From contig CAZJQT010000031.1 of NCBI GenBank assembly GCA_964548655.1, positions 1 to 5,108 on the forward strand: 5,108 nt of DNA, in the 5' to 3' direction. Origin of the DNA: CAZJQT01 sp964548655. GTDB taxonomy: Bacteria; Patescibacteriota; Saccharimonadia; Saccharimonadales; CAZJQT01. The translations under genes were made by a program, and so were the position numbers. The notes below the pieces were generated by a model. It made no database searches. It was not told the DNA's origin and saw nothing but the letters and a program-made list of their open reading frames with translations. Each line of letters begins with the position of its first letter. Position 1 is the first letter of the stretch. This document shows positions 4,303-5,108 of the stretch, one piece after another.

Positions 4303-5108
4303 CTATTTTAGAAATGGCAGGGTCAAGTTAGATTCTCTGATGAATTCACCATCGGCTGCATATGTTGGCGACATTAGCATAAGATTGCGCGCCACCCTTA
4401 CGAAACTTCCAAACTTTGACTCTGCGCCTACAAACGAACCATCTCCAATATGTAGGTAGTCACCAGCCGTGGTCATTTCGCCAATATTTGCGTTTGCGCC
4501 AACAAAGCCATACCTACCAACGCGCACAGAGTCATCCAGCCAAGCATTGGCATCAATGTAAGTTCCCAGGCCAACTTGGCCTTGTCTACCAATACCACCA
4601 CCAGTCGCAATTTTTACTTGGCGTTCTATGACTGACATAGAACCTACAGTGGCTCCGCTATAGACATGCATAAATTGACCTAGATAAGAATGCGCACCTA
4701 CAACTACATCCTCCTCAACTAAAGCACCCTTTCGTAATACTGTGTTTTCTCTTATCACAGAGTTGGCCATAACCTTGACTCCACGCTCCAGTTCGACGTA
4801 AGCACCTATTTGAGCGCCTTCTTCAATCTCGACAGCCTTAGATATAATGGCGCCAGGGCCAATTTGTTTCGGCGCCCGCTCCGCCCAGTGCACTTCATCC
4901 TCGTGTACAAAGGCAGCCAAAGCCTTGACGTAGATAAAACCGCCAACAAAGCGGCCGTGTCTGTATGAATCTTCAATCCATGATTCTGTATAATCTCCGC
5001 CGGCACCCGCCAATAAAAGATCAACTGCATCCAACTGCACAGTAGCTCTACGCTGGATAGTTTTGTCTGGTTGGTCACCTGAAACTTCGCGGCGCACTGA
5101 TTCAATTG
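4303..5108 (-). CDS. Left-handed beta-helix hexapeptide-repeat protein (5' end cut by window edge)
   Basis: Frame open to the right edge; a GTG at 5097 could give 264 residues, but the upstream codons (Ile, Glu, Ser) stay open and no ribosome binding site precedes it, so the gene probably begins outside. Numbering from that GTG, residues 1-76 form a non-repeat N-terminal region with GRFVGGFIYVKALAAF (48-63). Residues 78 to about 235 are a run of imperfect hexapeptide repeats of the [LIV]-G-x4 type (IGPGAIISKAVEIEEGAQIG, then VELERGVKVMANSVI, VVVGAHSYLG, VRVGRYGFVGANANIG, LHIGDGSFVGAESKFG). This fold is typical of acyl- and acetyltransferases such as LpxA/GlmU C-terminal domains and of sugar-nucleotide acetyltransferases, and of non-enzymatic members. 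H136 and H144 lie in the helix and might be catalytic, but there is no motif that fixes the substrate. It ends in TAG about 17 bases before the shared terminator. Fold confident; reaction unknown. Confidence 0.78.
   Translation of the reverse strand, partial: IESVRREVSGDQPDKTIQRRATVQLDAVDLLLAGAGGDYTESWIEDSYRHGRFVGGFIYVKALAAFVHEDEVHWAERAPKQIGPGAIISKAVEIEEGAQIGAYVELERGVKVMANSVIRENTVLRKGALVEEDVVVGAHSYLGQFMHVYSGATVGSMSVIERQVKIATGGGIGRQGQVGLGTYIDANAWLDDSVRVGRYGFVGANANIGEMTTAGDYLHIGDGSFVGAESKFGSFVRVARNLMLMSPTYAADGEFIRESNLTLPFLK

Noticed and set aside
4806..5105. A 99-codon minus-strand frame overlapping the beta-helix gene in another frame
   Set aside because: No domain or ribosome binding site, and the other frame carries clear hexapeptide repeats.
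1..5108. Alternative genetic code with TGA as an amino acid
   Set aside because: All genes read through without in-frame TGA and end in TAA or TAG; the frames are fully explained by the standard bacterial code.

Overview
The window looks like chromosomal DNA of an ultra-small Patescibacteria/CPR bacterium, most likely a Saccharibacteria (TM7) relative. This is an inference from protein style: a short FtsB/DivIC-like protein with a hydrophobic C-terminal tail, a small signal-peptide helical protein of a type I associate with this phylum, and a compact flavin reductase ending in a PGY-type tail. No database search was possible. No in-frame TGA interrupts any gene and the stops are TAA or TAG, so nothing suggests the TGA=Gly code of Gracilibacteria/Absconditabacteria.

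Layout, left to right: (1) 1-398 (+), the 3' part of an FtsB/DivIC-like division protein, open at the left edge. (2) 439-1572 (+), a polytopic permease of the ArsP/YraQ (DUF318) family, with a -10 box placed so that its mRNA would be leaderless. (3) 1573-1704 (-), a 43-residue single-span membrane protein with a strong ribosome binding site. Its stop codon abuts the permease stop. (4) 1737-2345 (-), a DUF5995-like protein, also apparently leaderless and probably co-transcribed with the small gene. (5) 2446-2913 (+), an anchored extracytoplasmic protein with two Yx(FWY)xxD motifs (PF03640-like). (6) 2934-3620 (-), an FAD/NAD(P)H ferredoxin-reductase-like enzyme without an iron-sulfur domain. 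(7) 3766-4239 (+), an exported helical protein of unknown function. (8) A bidirectional hairpin terminator at 4259-4285. (9) 4303-5108 (-), a left-handed beta-helix (hexapeptide-repeat) protein, open at the right edge.

Strand switches nearly every gene, so most genes are their own transcription units in divergent or convergent pairs. The only likely operon is DUF5995 plus the 43-residue protein. Five of the eight genes look membrane-bound or exported, so the theme is cell envelope and surface, with one soluble flavin reductase whose partner is not shown. There is no RNA gene, CRISPR array, insertion sequence or phage signature. No gene-free stretch exceeds 150 bases. I do not see a convincing new multi-gene system. 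The most useful observations are the unlisted 43-residue gene and the two leaderless starts with identical geometry.
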